A model generated the notes under the pieces. That model searched no databases, was not told where the DNA came from, and saw only the letters and a list, made by a program, of their open reading frames with translations. 47,514 nt of DNA, taken from contig CANPFO010000006.1 of NCBI GenBank assembly GCA_947573555.1, positions 1-47,514 on the forward strand. The letters are read 5' to 3'. Positions 10,163 through 21,066 of the stretch are shown one piece after another. Both the position numbers and the translations under genes were made by a program. The stretch's first letter is position 1, and each line of letters begins with the position of its first letter. The stretch comes from an uncultured Clostridium sp. Its GTDB lineage: Bacteria; Bacillota; Clostridia; TANB77; CAG-508.

Positions 10163-10864
10163 TTACCACTCAATTTTTTCTATAGGTATTGGTGTATTAT
10201 TTATCTCTATTTTTTCGGCTGTTCCATTTTTAAAATGTATAACTTTATCTGCCATTGGAGCTATAGCTGCATTATGTGTAATTATTATAACTGTCATTTT
10301 CTCGTTTTTTGACATATTTTGTAACAGTTTTAAAATGCTTTTTCCAGTTTTATAATCTAATGCACCTGTGGGTTCATCGCAAAGTAAAAGTTTTGGATTT
10401 TTGGCTATTGCTCTTGCTATTGCCACCCTTTGTTGTTCTCCTCCTGACAATTGTGCTGGGAAATTGTTTTTTCTGTTTTCTAATCCTACTTTTTTTAATA
10501 TTTCTTCTGCATTTAGTGCATTACTACACAATTGTGTTGCAAGTTCTACATTTTCTTTTGCAGTTAAATTTTGAACTAAATTATAAAATTGAAAAACAAA
10601 TCCTATATCATTTCTTCTGTATTTTACTAGTTGTTTTTCTTTTAGTTCAGTTACATCTTTTCCATCTACAAAAACATTTCCTGATGTGGCAGTGTCCATT
10701 CCTCCTAGTATGTTTAATGCAGTTGTCTTTCCTGCTCCACTTGGGCCTACAATAACTACTAATTCTCCTTTATTTATTTGAAAATTTGTATTGTTTAAAG
10801 CACTTATTTCTACTTCTCCCATTTTATATTTTTTATTTATATTTTTAAATTCTATATAACTCAT
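10163..10864 (-). CDS. ABC transporter ATP-binding protein (LolD/MacB-like)
   Basis: Walker [45 protein letters not shown]. Confidence 0.95.
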   Translation of the reverse strand: MSYIEFKNINKKYKMGEVEISALNNTNFQINKGELVVIVGPSGAGKTTALNILGGMDTATSGNVFVDGKDVTELKEKQLVKYRRNDIGFVFQFYNLVQNLTAKENVELATQLCSNALNAEEILKKVGLENRKNNFPAQLSGGEQQRVAIARAIAKNPKLLLCDEPTGALDYKTGKSILKLLQNMSKNEKMTVIIITHNAAIAPMADKVIHFKNGTAEKIEINNTPIPIEKIEW

Positions 10865-10924
10865 ATTTTGAATCTCCTTTAATGTTTTTTTACTGCCTCT
10901 CCTAGTTTGTAATATATATTAAAC

Positions 10925-11944
10925 TTAAACAAATTTCATATAACTGTTTTGAGGAAATAATAGTCGTACTTCTGTTCCTTCATTTGGTGTAGAGTCTAGT
11001 TCTATAGCTATTCCTAATTTATTACACAATTTTCTACACAAGAATAATCCAATTCCAGTAGATTTCTTATTTAATAATCTTCCATTCGTTCCTGTAAATC
11101 CTTTTTCGAACACCTTTGCAATTTCTTCATTTTTAATACCAATTCCATTGTCTTTTATATATAAAATAACATTTTCTTTTCTTTGGGTTGCAAATATTTC
11201 TATTTCTAAATTTGTATTTTTTTCTTTATATTTTACACTATTTTGAATAATTTGATTCATTATAAAAATAATCCATTTATTATCTGTATTTACACTTAAA
11301 TCTAAATCGTGAAGGTTTATAGATATTCTTTCTTGAATTAATATATTTTTGTTTTTTTTTATGCTTTCATTAACAATATCTATTAAGTGTACTTTTTTTA
11401 TATAATAATCTTTTTCTACTGTATTACTTCTTGCATAATACAACGCTTGTTCAATATAGTTTTCTACTTTGTCTAATTCTTCATCTATACTTGTTGTTGC
11501 TTCATTTTTGTTATTTTCTATTATCATTTTGCTTGCTGCTATAGGAGTTTTTATTTCATGTATCCATAATTCTATATATTCTTTGTAGTCTTCTTGCATA
11601 TATTTATATTTATTTACATTTTCAATCATTGATTTATCTATTTGTTCTAATACATCTTTCAATATTTTTCCTTCTGTAAAATTAGGAGTCCTTATAATCT
11701 CAGTAATTAAATATTTTTCTTCTAATTCTTCTAATGTATTTAATAGATTTTTATAAAAACTTTTTTTAATAAAATATTCTATAATAATTCCTATAAAATA
11801 TAAACTAAAAATTATTATTGGAATATAAAATTTTATAAAATTCCCAAATTGATATGGAATTAAAAATATTTCTATTGTTGTAATAGCAAATACTATTGCA
11901 ATAGTTATAATTATTTTATCTTTCATAAAGTTTTTAAAATCCAT
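10925..11944 (-). CDS. Sensor histidine kinase (BceS-like)
   Basis: Two N-terminal TMs, WIHEIKTPIAASK H-box, DNGIGI and STGIGLFL motifs. Adjacent to a response regulator and ABC genes. Confidence 0.92.
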   Translation of the reverse strand: MDFKNFMKDKIIITIAIVFAITTIEIFLIPYQFGNFIKFYIPIIIFSLYFIGIIIEYFIKKSFYKNLLNTLEELEEKYLITEIIRTPNFTEGKILKDVLEQIDKSMIENVNKYKYMQEDYKEYIELWIHEIKTPIAASKMIIENNKNEATTSIDEELDKVENYIEQALYYARSNTVEKDYYIKKVHLIDIVNESIKKNKNILIQERISINLHDLDLSVNTDNKWIIFIMNQIIQNSVKYKEKNTNLEIEIFATQRKENVILYIKDNGIGIKNEEIAKVFEKGFTGTNGRLLNKKSTGIGLFLCRKLCNKLGIAIELDSTPNEGTEVRLLFPQNSYMKFV

Positions 11945-11945
11945 T

Positions 11946-12629
11946 TTATAATTCTCCTTTTAATATATACCCTTGCCCTCTTTTAGTTTCAATTAATTCC
12001 TTTAAATTTATTTCTTCTAATTTATTTCTTAATCTAGTTATATTTACGCTAAGAGTATTGTCATCTATAAAGCTTTCACTTTCCCATAAGAAGTTCATTA
12101 TTTCTTCTCTTGACACAATTTTTTCTCTTTTTTCTATCAAATATTTTAAAATTTTATATTCATTTTTTGTTAGTTCTATAACTTTACCATCTTTTTCTAT
12201 TGTACTATTTGATATGTTTAAAATAAAATGTTTTGCGTCTATTTTATTTTTTATTTCTGTATTACTACTTCTTCTTAATACTGAAGTTATTTTTGCTAAT
12301 AATATTTGTATATTAAATGGCTTTGTAATATAATGGTCTGCTCCATAGTTAATAGAAATTAATTCATCTAGTTCATTGTCTTTACTGGTTATTATTATAA
12401 TTGGCATATCTGATTGTTTTCTTATCTCTTTACATACATACTCTCCATCTATATCTGGTAAGTTTATGTCCAATAAAATAAGATTAGGATTTATTTTTAA
12501 GATATCATTTATTGTATTTTTAAATGTTTTTAAACATTCTGCTTGGTACCCATTATTATTTAAAAATATTTCTAATTCTTTTCTTAATTTTTCGTCATCT
12601 TCTACTATTAATATCTTTTTCATTTTCAT
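11946..12629 (-). CDS. OmpR-family response regulator (BceR-like)
   Basis: KKILIVEDDEKLRKELE..., LLDINLPDIDG, C-terminal winged helix (RGQGYIL). Confidence 0.95.
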   Translation of the reverse strand: MKMKKILIVEDDEKLRKELEIFLNNNGYQAECLKTFKNTINDILKINPNLILLDINLPDIDGEYVCKEIRKQSDMPIIIITSKDNELDELISINYGADHYITKPFNIQILLAKITSVLRRSSNTEIKNKIDAKHFILNISNSTIEKDGKVIELTKNEYKILKYLIEKREKIVSREEIMNFLWESESFIDDNTLSVNITRLRNKLEEINLKELIETKRGQGYILKGEL

Positions 12630-12645
12630 TCTCCTTCTTAACTCA

Positions 12646-13425
12646 TTACAAAAAAAAGTTACAACTTTTTGAAAAGTCTTTAAATTGTTCTTTGTAATTT
12701 TTTCTTAATTTTATTATATAGTAAGTAAGATAGAATGGTATCGTCATTTGTGCTATTGCCATAATAAAGCTAAATATAAATGTTCCATTAGTTGCTTTAT
12801 ATAATATTTGAATTGGAGCAATAGAAAAGTTTTGTGATATAAACATTAGATTGCTATCAAAAACATTGTTTATAATTAATGCTATTGTGCACATAATGCC
12901 TACTAGACTTGCAAAATATTTGATATCTCCCTTTTTTATTTCTATATAATTAGTTTTATTTACCAGTATTCCTAAATATATCATTATTCCATGGAATACA
13001 AAGCTATGAATACTCAAAAAGTGAAAAGCTGGATATCCTAATAATGATGTTGATGGATATATTATAAAAATAATTCCTCCAATAATTGAGCCAGTTGCTA
13101 AAAATACATCTCCTGCTCTTTTTAATTTATTTTTTCCGAAAGAGCTTAATATTCCTCCATATAATAACATACTGCAATAATATAATGGTAAATATGAATT
13201 AACATTATTTAGCGAATTTTGCGATATACTATAAACTATTTTTATAATCTCTAATATACACATAATTACTGTTATTCTTTTTATTATTTTATATACTTCT
13301 TCTTTACTTTTATTCATTGAATGTTTTAATGCAATACTTATAGCTCCTATTGTTACTCCGATTAAGATAAAATGTCCTTTTGTAAATATTCCACATGGTT
13401 TATACTTTCCTAATTTTGAAAACAT
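12646..13425 (-). CDS. YwaF/TMEM164-like (TIGR02206-type) integral membrane protein
   Basis: Multi-TM with LPLYYCSMLLYGG and HFLSIHSFVFHGIMIYLG. Confidence 0.6.
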   Translation of the reverse strand: MFSKLGKYKPCGIFTKGHFILIGVTIGAISIALKHSMNKSKEEVYKIIKRITVIMCILEIIKIVYSISQNSLNNVNSYLPLYYCSMLLYGGILSSFGKNKLKRAGDVFLATGSIIGGIIFIIYPSTSLLGYPAFHFLSIHSFVFHGIMIYLGILVNKTNYIEIKKGDIKYFASLVGIMCTIALIINNVFDSNLMFISQNFSIAPIQILYKATNGTFIFSFIMAIAQMTIPFYLTYYIIKLRKNYKEQFKDFSKSCNFFL

Positions 13426-13467
13426 TTATTCTTATTCTCCTCCCTAATTAATGTTTGAATAATATCA

Positions 13468-13502
13468 TAAAAGCAAGTAATTATCAACTACTTGCTTTTT
13501 TA
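13468..13502 (-). terminator. Intrinsic terminator
   Basis: aaaagcaagtaattatcaactacttgctttttt, perfect stem with T-tract at the stop of the 13500-13868 gene. Confidence 0.75.
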
Positions 13503-13868
13503 AGTTTCATTTTTTATAGCAGATTTATATATAAAATCATCCATTTCTCCATTTTCAAAATATACAGTATCTTCATATTTTTCCTGATCTCTTACAGGAA
13601 GGAATATAGATAATTTTACGCATTTATAATCACATTTAGGACAACAGTAAACAGTTATTCCGCAAGCATAATATCCTATAGGTATGTCTGCTTTTCTATT
13701 TACTTTGATTAAATTATTTTTATAATATGTTGCATCATTGTGTGAGATATAATGGTCAACTAATACTGGCAACATATAAAGTTGCTTTTTTGTTATGTCC
13801 ATAACTTCAGTACATTCTTTACACCAGTCTCCATGAAATATTGAACGGATTTTTCTAAAAAAACTCAT
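13500..13868 (-). CDS. Hypothetical protein with cysteine pairs (zinc-ribbon-like)
   Basis: ORF with CxxC pairs (CKECTEV; CCPKCDYKC). Confidence 0.6.
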   Translation of the reverse strand: MSFFRKIRSIFHGDWCKECTEVMDITKKQLYMLPVLVDHYISHNDATYYKNNLIKVNRKADIPIGYYACGITVYCCPKCDYKCVKLSIFLPVRDQEKYEDTVYFENGEMDDFIYKSAIKNET

Positions 13869-13869
13869 A

Positions 13870-14451
13870 TTACTTGCAATTAGAGCGAGCTTCTTCTATC
13901 ATTTTAACCATCATATCTGCCTTTGAAATTCCAGTTAATATGTAGTCACTGTCCATTCTAAAACGTTGATTTGATGTAAATGTGTCAACTCTAATTTTTA
14001 TATCATCAACTGTAAATAAAAAGCTTACTCTACTACTTCCTTCTAAAAATCCTACTCCGCCTTTTCCATCATCTACCCATGCTTTATTAACTCTAGAAGC
14101 TGGCACAATATATGTTTTAAACGGATTCCAGAAAAATACTAATCCTATTTGCCCTTTATCTGTATCAATTATTACAACTTTACCTTTTCCATAAAATGTT
14201 TGTTTTCTATTAAATCCTTTTTCATCCAATTCGTTTTCAAATTTTTTAGTGGTTCTTTTAAATATTTGGCTTCCTCCAAATATCCACCATATTACAGATA
14301 GAAAACTTGGCCCCATAATTAAAATTACTGCTCCTATTCCTTTTGGAAAATATAAATTGCTAATTAAAAAACAAATTGCACAAATTGCCATAGGACCAAA
14401 TATGTATCCTAATAAATATGATATATTAATTTTTTTTATTTTTTCTTCCAT
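13870..14451 (-). CDS. Hypothetical membrane protein
   Basis: 193 aa ORF with two N-terminal TMs, in a co-directional run. Confidence 0.65.
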   Translation of the reverse strand: MEEKIKKINISYLLGYIFGPMAICAICFLISNLYFPKGIGAVILIMGPSFLSVIWWIFGGSQIFKRTTKKFENELDEKGFNRKQTFYGKGKVVIIDTDKGQIGLVFFWNPFKTYIVPASRVNKAWVDDGKGGVGFLEGSSRVSFLFTVDDIKIRVDTFTSNQRFRMDSDYILTGISKADMMVKMIEEARSNCK

Positions 14452-14478
14452 TTTTTACTTCGTTCCTTTCTTATTTCT

Positions 14479-15150
14479 CTATTCCCACTCATTTTCTTTT
14501 TTATTTTTAGGTGCAAAGAAATATGGAAATATTCCCAATTTAGAACCTATTGCATGAAATATAGGGAAAGTTACAATTACTGTCAAAATTTGAATTAGCA
14601 TAATAGGTCCTTCTATAAATGACTCTTCACTTTTTATTTCAGCTCCACCAACCATATCAATGTAAAAATCTTTTCTATCTAATTTTTCTTTATATTCTAT
14701 TTGGCCTAGAAAATATTCATCAGTACTTAAGTCCTCTTTAACTATTTTTCCTACTGGCAAAATTGAATCTCCTGTGTAAATAGAGTCTCCTGTACGTTGT
14801 ACATTCTCTCCATTTATACGTGCTGCTACTTTTTCTCCTGATGGGAGTGTTAAAGCTTGCATATAATAACCATTATGATATCCAGCTCCTTTGTTTCTGT
14901 ATTCAATACCTGGAGATACTACTGTAAACGTGTCATGCGTTAATAGGTCTTCTATATTTTGCGCTCTAAATATTGTTTCATCTGCTTTTCCTCCTATTTC
15001 TCCTATTTCTACTTTGTGTTCTTCTTTATGTTGTTCATATTTATCTGCTAATATATTATTTGCTATTTTTGCAGTTCCCATAGCTAGTAGAACACTAAAT
15101 AATAAGCAAAGCCATATATCATATCTTAAATTATGATATCTCATATTCAT
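14479..15150 (-). CDS. Hypothetical membrane-anchored protein
   Basis: 223 aa ORF with N- and C-terminal TMs. Confidence 0.6.
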   Translation of the reverse strand: MNMRYHNLRYDIWLCLLFSVLLAMGTAKIANNILADKYEQHKEEHKVEIGEIGGKADETIFRAQNIEDLLTHDTFTVVSPGIEYRNKGAGYHNGYYMQALTLPSGEKVAARINGENVQRTGDSIYTGDSILPVGKIVKEDLSTDEYFLGQIEYKEKLDRKDFYIDMVGGAEIKSEESFIEGPIMLIQILTVIVTFPIFHAIGSKLGIFPYFFAPKNKKENEWE

Positions 15151-15326
15151 CCCCCTTTCTTTTATACTTTTCTATTTTAGTACTTTTTCTACATAATGTA
15201 AAGTTTTTTTTAGATATTTAAATTTTTAGATATCATTCACTATTATCTTACATTTTTGTACGAATTCTCATTTTATTAATAAATTATGTTATACTATATA
15301 TAAACATTTTAAGGAGGTATAAATTT

Positions 15327-16376
15327 ATGAGTGTCTATAAAGAAGTAATTACACAAGCATTTATATTCTTTCCACTAGTAGCTATATTAATTACTCTGCC
15401 ATACATATCTTATAATTACTACAAATATGGCTCTATTATTAGTTTAAGGATTGTAATAATATATTCTTTTATACTTTATTTATTATGTACTTACTTTTTA
15501 GTTATATTACCACTTCCTAGTATAGAAACAGTACGAAATCTAACAACCCCTCGTACACAGCTTATACCATTTGCATTTATTGGTGATATTATTAAAGATT
15601 CAAAAGTTGTTTTATCTAATCCTTCAACTTATATTTCAATTTTGCATAATAGGTCACTTTTACAAGTTGTATTTAATTTATTTATGACTATGCCTTTTGG
15701 TATGTATCTAAGATATTATTTTAAATGTAGCTTAAAGAAAACAATTCTTTTAACTTTTTGCTTGTCATTATTTTTTGAGTTAACACAATTATCTGGATTA
15801 TATTTTATTTATCCAAGAAGTTATAGATTGTTTGATGTAGATGATTTAATAATTAACACTTCTGGTGGTATTTTGGGATATTTTATTATTACTCCCTTTT
15901 TAAAAATACTACCTTCTAGAAAAAAACTTGATGACATAAGTTTTGAACGTGGCCATCATATATCTTTTTTTAGAAGATTCTATGCTATTATAATTGATTT
16001 AATTTGTATATGCATATTATCATTAATATTACTTTATTTAAATTTTTCTACCCTCAACTATATACTACCATCCACTGTATTATTATACTTCACAGTCCTT
16101 CCAATATTTTGGAAAGGCAAAACGATAGGAAAATATTGGAATAAGACTAAAGTCGTTTCCACTACTTCTGAATCAGCAAAATGGTATCAATATGTTATTC
16201 GCTATTTAAGCTTATTCACAATATTTATTTTAATATCTTTTGTTCCTGACAATCTTTTATCTTTAATATTCTTAGTACTATATATTTTATATATTGTTAT
16301 TATAATGATTAAGCAAAAAGCTTTATTTTATGAAAAATTGTCTAGAACCAAAAATATAAGTACAATAAAGGAGTGA
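15327..16376 (+). CDS. VanZ-like/RDD domain membrane protein
   Basis: VanZ-like N-terminal half (LIPFAFIGDI...FNLFMTMPFGMYLRYYFK...FELTQLSGLYFIYPRSYRLFDVDDLIINTSGGILGYF) and RDD-like C-terminal half. RBS aaggaggt. Confidence 0.88.
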   Translation: MSVYKEVITQAFIFFPLVAILITLPYISYNYYKYGSIISLRIVIIYSFILYLLCTYFLVILPLPSIETVRNLTTPRTQLIPFAFIGDIIKDSKVVLSNPSTYISILHNRSLLQVVFNLFMTMPFGMYLRYYFKCSLKKTILLTFCLSLFFELTQLSGLYFIYPRSYRLFDVDDLIINTSGGILGYFIITPFLKILPSRKKLDDISFERGHHISFFRRFYAIIIDLICICILSLILLYLNFSTLNYILPSTVLLYFTVLPIFWKGKTIGKYWNKTKVVSTTSESAKWYQYVIRYLSLFTIFILISFVPDNLLSLIFLVLYILYIVIIMIKQKALFYEKLSRTKNISTIKE

Positions 16377-16383
16377 TTAATAC

Positions 16384-17121
16384 TCACTCCTTTTCATTAA
16401 TTATTGATACTAATAATTCTACTAATTCATTCTTTGTCACACCATTTGTTTCTATGTCAAAATATATATCTCTATATTTAAATGTTGCATTATGCATACT
16501 TTCATATTTTGATATTATAACTTCTATATCCCCTATTTTTGATTTTTTATTTATTTCTCCTAAATAATAATCTCTTAAAGGCTCTGCCTCTTCTGAAAAC
16601 GCTATTTGAATATCATTTAATTCATCTTTTTGATATACAAATATATAGTCATGCAACTTGTCATATTTTTTTACATCTATATTACTTTTTACAAAAATAT
16701 TGTAACTATTTTTAAAATTGTATCTTTCAGGAATCTTTATATTTTGAATAAAATTAAATTTTTCTGGCAATTCATTTAGTTCTAGTACTCTTAAATCTGC
16801 ATCAATCATCATACTTCCTATACTTTCTATTTCATTTATATTTATTTCCATTTGTAGCTTTTCTTTTTGTAATTCTTCAACATTTGCAAATTTATCATTT
16901 TTACTAAATTTAATATCATCTCGTTGATTTTCTATATTATTTATCATTAATAAGCATACTAATGCTATAAAAGCAATACAAGCTGTTGCCAATATACTTT
17001 TCATTCTTTGTTTTTTCATATCATTAACCCTTTCTCCTTCAAACAAGATAGTATTATAGTTTCTTTCTTTGTTAAATTCTTTTTCTATTTCTCTTTTTAA
17101 ACTATCATACATTTCCATCAC
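16384..17121 (-). CDS. Membrane-anchored putative anti-sigma-type protein
   Basis: Single TM after a cytoplasmic N-terminus, overlaps the end of an ECF sigma gene. Confidence 0.5.
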   Translation of the reverse strand: MMEMYDSLKREIEKEFNKERNYNTILFEGERVNDMKKQRMKSILATACIAFIALVCLLMINNIENQRDDIKFSKNDKFANVEELQKEKLQMEININEIESIGSMMIDADLRVLELNELPEKFNFIQNIKIPERYNFKNSYNIFVKSNIDVKKYDKLHDYIFVYQKDELNDIQIAFSEEAEPLRDYYLGEINKKSKIGDIEVIISKYESMHNATFKYRDIYFDIETNGVTKNELVELLVSIINEKE

Positions 17122-17653
17122 CTTCTATCTTTATATTATTTTTAATATCTTTTATTGTCCTATATAAGATGTTTTTTACATTAGATTCACTCATTTTTAA
17201 TTTTTCTGATATCTGTGATATTTTTAGTTCAGAATAATAATATAAATAGAAAACTTTAATTACTTTAATATTCTTTTTCTTTATAAATTTCCACACCATT
17301 TCTGCATTCAGTTTGTTAACTATATCTGCCTCAAAATCTATACTATCTGGAATATCTATTTCATATTCTATTTCCTCTTGATTATATGAAACAGAAAAAG
17401 TTTTTAACTTATATAATAATCCATAATGTCTTTGTATTTTCTTTTTAGCTATTCCTATTACATAATTTTGATAATTTTCTAAAACCATATATTTTTTATT
17501 TTTCAAAATTTTATATAATTCTATATATGTCTCTTGTATCAAATCATTTACATCTTCTATATTTGAACATTTACATATTATGTATTTTAGTGTTTGCTTA
17601 TATGTTGAACTATATATTTCTTCAAAATTTTCTAAGGATATTTGAGTACTCAT
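17105..17653 (-). CDS. ECF-type RNA polymerase sigma factor
   Basis: DVNDLIQETYIELYKILK (region 2) and SELKISQISEKLKMSESNVKNILYRTIKDIK (region 4). Confidence 0.85.
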   Translation of the reverse strand: MSTQISLENFEEIYSSTYKQTLKYIICKCSNIEDVNDLIQETYIELYKILKNKKYMVLENYQNYVIGIAKKKIQRHYGLLYKLKTFSVSYNQEEIEYEIDIPDSIDFEADIVNKLNAEMVWKFIKKKNIKVIKVFYLYYYSELKISQISEKLKMSESNVKNILYRTIKDIKNNIKIEGDGNV

Positions 17654-17827
17654 TTTTTTCTCCTTTCACTATATAGTGTCTTATTTTTCTAAAAAAGTTT
17701 CATTTTTTTATTTGTTTTATATCTATCATAATCTAATATAACAATAATTAGTTAGCCTAAAATTATTATTAGTATATAATTTTTTGAATATGGTTATACT
17801 ATTTAAGAAATCTTGGAGGTGTTTTAT

Positions 17828-18379
17828 ATGAAATTAACAATATGTGAATTAAGTTATTTGAATGAATTAATTACAAGTTGTGTAAATACAATTACATGTA
17901 TGTCATTATTTAAAAATCAAGTTACTGATGAAAAATTGAAATCTTTATTATCTACCCATTTTCCTATCCATATTGATGATTATAATAAAAAAGTAGAATT
18001 TGTAAAAAATGTAGATACTGCTACTGGCAAATTAAATGTTCCAGAACTTAATACATCTATTTTTCCAGAAAATGTAGAGCATACAAAAGTTGCTGAACCT
18101 ATTACTGTTAATACTAATGTTACTAAATTAACAGATAGAGAAATTGCTTTATCCTACTTCTTAACATTAAAAAGAGCTGGAAAGGAATATGCAATCGCTT
18201 CTATGGAAGCTACTAATCCTAAATTGAGACAATTTTTAAAAGATGCTTATACTATGAGTTGCAATCATTCTTATGAAGTTTATGAATGGATGGCAAAACA
18301 TAATTATTATCCTATTATTCTAACTACTGGTGAGCAAACTGGTAATATTGCTAGTATTTATAATACTATATCTTTATAA
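17828..18379 (+). CDS. CotF-like spore coat/ferritin-like protein
   Basis: MKLTICELSYLNELITSCVNTITCMSLFKNQVTDEKLKSLL...; strong RBS ggaggtgtttt precedes ATG 17828. Confidence 0.55.
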   Translation: MKLTICELSYLNELITSCVNTITCMSLFKNQVTDEKLKSLLSTHFPIHIDDYNKKVEFVKNVDTATGKLNVPELNTSIFPENVEHTKVAEPITVNTNVTKLTDREIALSYFLTLKRAGKEYAIASMEATNPKLRQFLKDAYTMSCNHSYEVYEWMAKHNYYPIILTTGEQTGNIASIYNTISL

Positions 18380-18382
18380 TTA

Positions 18383-18490
18383 GTGTGCCAAAGGGGGCGT
18401 CCCTTTTTGGCACAGTTTTAATTTGTTTGTGTGCAAAATTTTTCATATATTAAGAAAGTGTGCCAAAAAGGGACGCCCCCTTTGGCACAC
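18383..18490. repeat. Inverted pair of REP-like units between convergent genes
   Basis: 32-nt arms gtgtgccaaagggggcgtccctttttggcaca (18383-18414) and its exact reverse complement (18459-18490). Each arm is itself an imperfect hairpin. Confidence 0.85.
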
Positions 18491-18495
18491 AATTG

Positions 18496-19584
18496 TTATT
18501 TAAGTGATATACTATTATTTATTAACATTGTGCTATATATAAATAGTATGTCTTTGCCTTCAAACTGTACATATTCACTTAATATTTTAGAAGATATGTA
18601 CCTTGTGTCTATTACTGTTATTTTTTTATATGCACTAACTAATAATGGAATTAAACTGCTACCATATGAATCTCTAAAAACTATTAATTCTTCGTTTATG
18701 TCATTTTTAGGGTTTTCTATCGTTAATAATGGTGTAGCTCCTGACAAATATATATCATATTTATCTAATGCTTTTAATTTTTCTATATCATATAATTTTG
18801 TTGTCTTATTTGTTTCATAATTATATACTTTACAATTTTCTATTGTTTCATTTGTCAGTATTTTTAGTTCATCACTTTGTGTATTTATTGGAAATTGTCC
18901 TGCATATACCCCTTTAAAATCTGTTATCTTATTTTCTTGATATTTTTCTTCTATTTTTAAGTTCATTTTGTTTGCAATCTTGTCCACTACTTTGTGTAAT
19001 TTTTCTTGTTTCCAATGTGAATCGGTAGAATAATAGCTGGATAAATCTAAGCAGTTAAATATATCTATATATTTAGCCCATTTTAGTTCTTCATTTATTA
19101 TATTTTCCATTTTTTTGTAATCTAGTTTTAGATTGCCTTTGTTTATAAAATAGTTTTTATCTGGAACAATTGTATAATAAACTTTGTTACTTCCATTTAT
19201 ATATCTATCTTTTATTTCATTAATTTTATTTGTTATATTTAATACTGATTTTTCGTTTAGTGGGTATATTTGTTCTATTAATTTTTCTTCATATTTATAG
19301 ATTTTATTACTATCTTGTTTTTTTAATATGTTTATTTCTACATTAGTTTTTAATTTTCTAAATGATTCTCTTTCAATAAATTGGTCCATTGTATATTTTT
19401 CAAATTTTTCAAAAAAACTTCCGTCTATTAATTTTGAAATTGAGATGTCTGGAAATTGTTGTAATTTTCTTCTTTCTGCTATCGATATTATTGTATCATT
19501 TTTTGCTATGTTTGCTATTAATATTATAATAATAGCTGATAAAAATGTTATTGTGACTACTATATTCTTTAGTTTATTATTCAT
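18496..19584 (-). CDS. AlgX/DHHW-like (SGNH-type) protein paired with MBOAT acyltransferase
   Basis: N-terminal TM, YYSTDSHWKQE and FRDSYGSSLIPLL motifs, next to an MBOAT gene. Confidence 0.75.
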   Translation of the reverse strand: MNNKLKNIVVTITFLSAIIIILIANIAKNDTIISIAERRKLQQFPDISISKLIDGSFFEKFEKYTMDQFIERESFRKLKTNVEINILKKQDSNKIYKYEEKLIEQIYPLNEKSVLNITNKINEIKDRYINGSNKVYYTIVPDKNYFINKGNLKLDYKKMENIINEELKWAKYIDIFNCLDLSSYYSTDSHWKQEKLHKVVDKIANKMNLKIEEKYQENKITDFKGVYAGQFPINTQSDELKILTNETIENCKVYNYETNKTTKLYDIEKLKALDKYDIYLSGATPLLTIENPKNDINEELIVFRDSYGSSLIPLLVSAYKKITVIDTRYISSKILSEYVQFEGKDILFIYSTMLINNSISLK

Positions 19585-19594
19585 CTTGCACCTC

Positions 19595-20986
19595 CTAAAA
19601 TCTAAAATATAAAAATGGATTGTATGAATTGTCCACTAAATATGCAGTTGTAACTATTAATATTATTAATATATATATTGGCTCTATGATGTTTATAATT
19701 TTGTTCAGTTTTTCATTTTTTCTTAACTTTTGTATTATATTTTTCGAAATTGGAGTAGCTCCAATTATTGCAATAATTATTACTACTAAATAGCTTTTTA
19801 AATAATATATTGTGTAATTATTTATAAATGTTTTTTCATTTGCTCCAAATAGTCCTATAATATTTGAAAATGCTTCTTTCATATTTTTTGCATTAAATAT
19901 TATAAAGCTTATCATAACTATGAATAACACATATATTCTTTTTATAATATTGGGCCATTTTTCTATATATTTTCCTAAAAATAATTTTTCTATTATTAAA
20001 ATAATACCAAACATTAATCCCCATACAACAAAATTCCAACTTGCTCCATGCCAAATTCCTGTGAGTAGCCATACTATTAATATGTTTCTAATCTGTTTTT
20101 TTATTCCTTCTCTATTACCTCCAAGTGGTATATATATATAGTCTCTAAACCATGAGCTTAATGATATATGCCATCTTCTCCAAAATTCTGTTATGCTTTT
20201 TGAAATATATGGGTAGTTAAAGTTCTCTAAAAAGTGAAATCCAAATATTCTTCCTAATCCTATAGCCATATCTGAATATGCAGAAAAGTCAAAGTATATT
20301 TGTAAAGTATAGCTTATTCCAAATATCCAGTAAAACATTATACTTTTTTCGTCTGTTCCTATAAAGTAATTACATAATTCCCCTAACATATTCGCAATTA
20401 AAACTTTTTTTGCAATTCCTATTGAAAATCTTCTTACTCCATAAGCAAAATTTTCAAAGTTATGTTTTCTATTGTCTAATTCTTTTTCAATGGTTTCATA
20501 TCTTACTATTGGCCCTGCTATCAATTGTGGAAATAGTGATACATATGTTGCAAGTTTCAAAAAGCTCTTTTGTACACTTACTTTTCCTTTATATACATCT
20601 ATTATATAACTAAGAATTTGAAAGGTGTAGAATGATATGCCAATTGGTAATATTATTCTTAATGTTGGTATTTTTAAATTAAATATGTTATTTGTGTTTT
20701 CTATTATGAAATCTGTATATTTAAATATACACAAAAGACCAATATGTATAAATATTGTTGCTATAAGTATGCCTTTCTTTTTATATTTATCTATTAAAAT
20801 TGCTCCTATGTATGCAATTAAAATTTCAGTTAGCATTAAGTATATATATTTTGGCTCTCCATAAAAATAGAATAACATTGATGCTATAAATAATATAAAA
20901 TTTTTTATCTTTTTAGGTACTATAAAGTATAGTATTATAGTTATTGGTAAAAAATAGTATAAGAAACTAATACTTGTAAATAACAT
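19595..20986 (-). CDS. MBOAT family O-acyltransferase (AlgI-like)
   Basis: FNYPYISKSITEFWRRWHISLSSWFRDYIYIPLGGNR, LLTGIWHGASWNFVVWG. Confidence 0.93.
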   Translation of the reverse strand: MLFTSISFLYYFLPITIILYFIVPKKIKNFILFIASMLFYFYGEPKYIYLMLTEILIAYIGAILIDKYKKKGILIATIFIHIGLLCIFKYTDFIIENTNNIFNLKIPTLRIILPIGISFYTFQILSYIIDVYKGKVSVQKSFLKLATYVSLFPQLIAGPIVRYETIEKELDNRKHNFENFAYGVRRFSIGIAKKVLIANMLGELCNYFIGTDEKSIMFYWIFGISYTLQIYFDFSAYSDMAIGLGRIFGFHFLENFNYPYISKSITEFWRRWHISLSSWFRDYIYIPLGGNREGIKKQIRNILIVWLLTGIWHGASWNFVVWGLMFGIILIIEKLFLGKYIEKWPNIIKRIYVLFIVMISFIIFNAKNMKEAFSNIIGLFGANEKTFINNYTIYYLKSYLVVIIIAIIGATPISKNIIQKLRKNEKLNKIINIIEPIYILIILIVTTAYLVDNSYNPFLYFRF

Positions 20987-21008
20987 TTTTTTCCTACTTT
21001 CTAATTAA

Positions 21009-21047
21009 TAATAAAGCTTCCATAATTCAATTGGAAGCTTTATTAAA
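21009..21047 (-). terminator. Intrinsic terminator
   Basis: aataaagcttccataattcaattggaagctttattaaaat hairpin. Confidence 0.65.
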
Positions 21048-21066
21048 ATTACTAGTTAATGTTTTT

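Noticed and set aside
10309-10755. 148-aa + strand ORF opposite the ABC ATPase
   Set aside because: Antisense of a strongly conserved ATPase gene; low-complexity hydrophobic translation typical of the complement of AT-rich genes.
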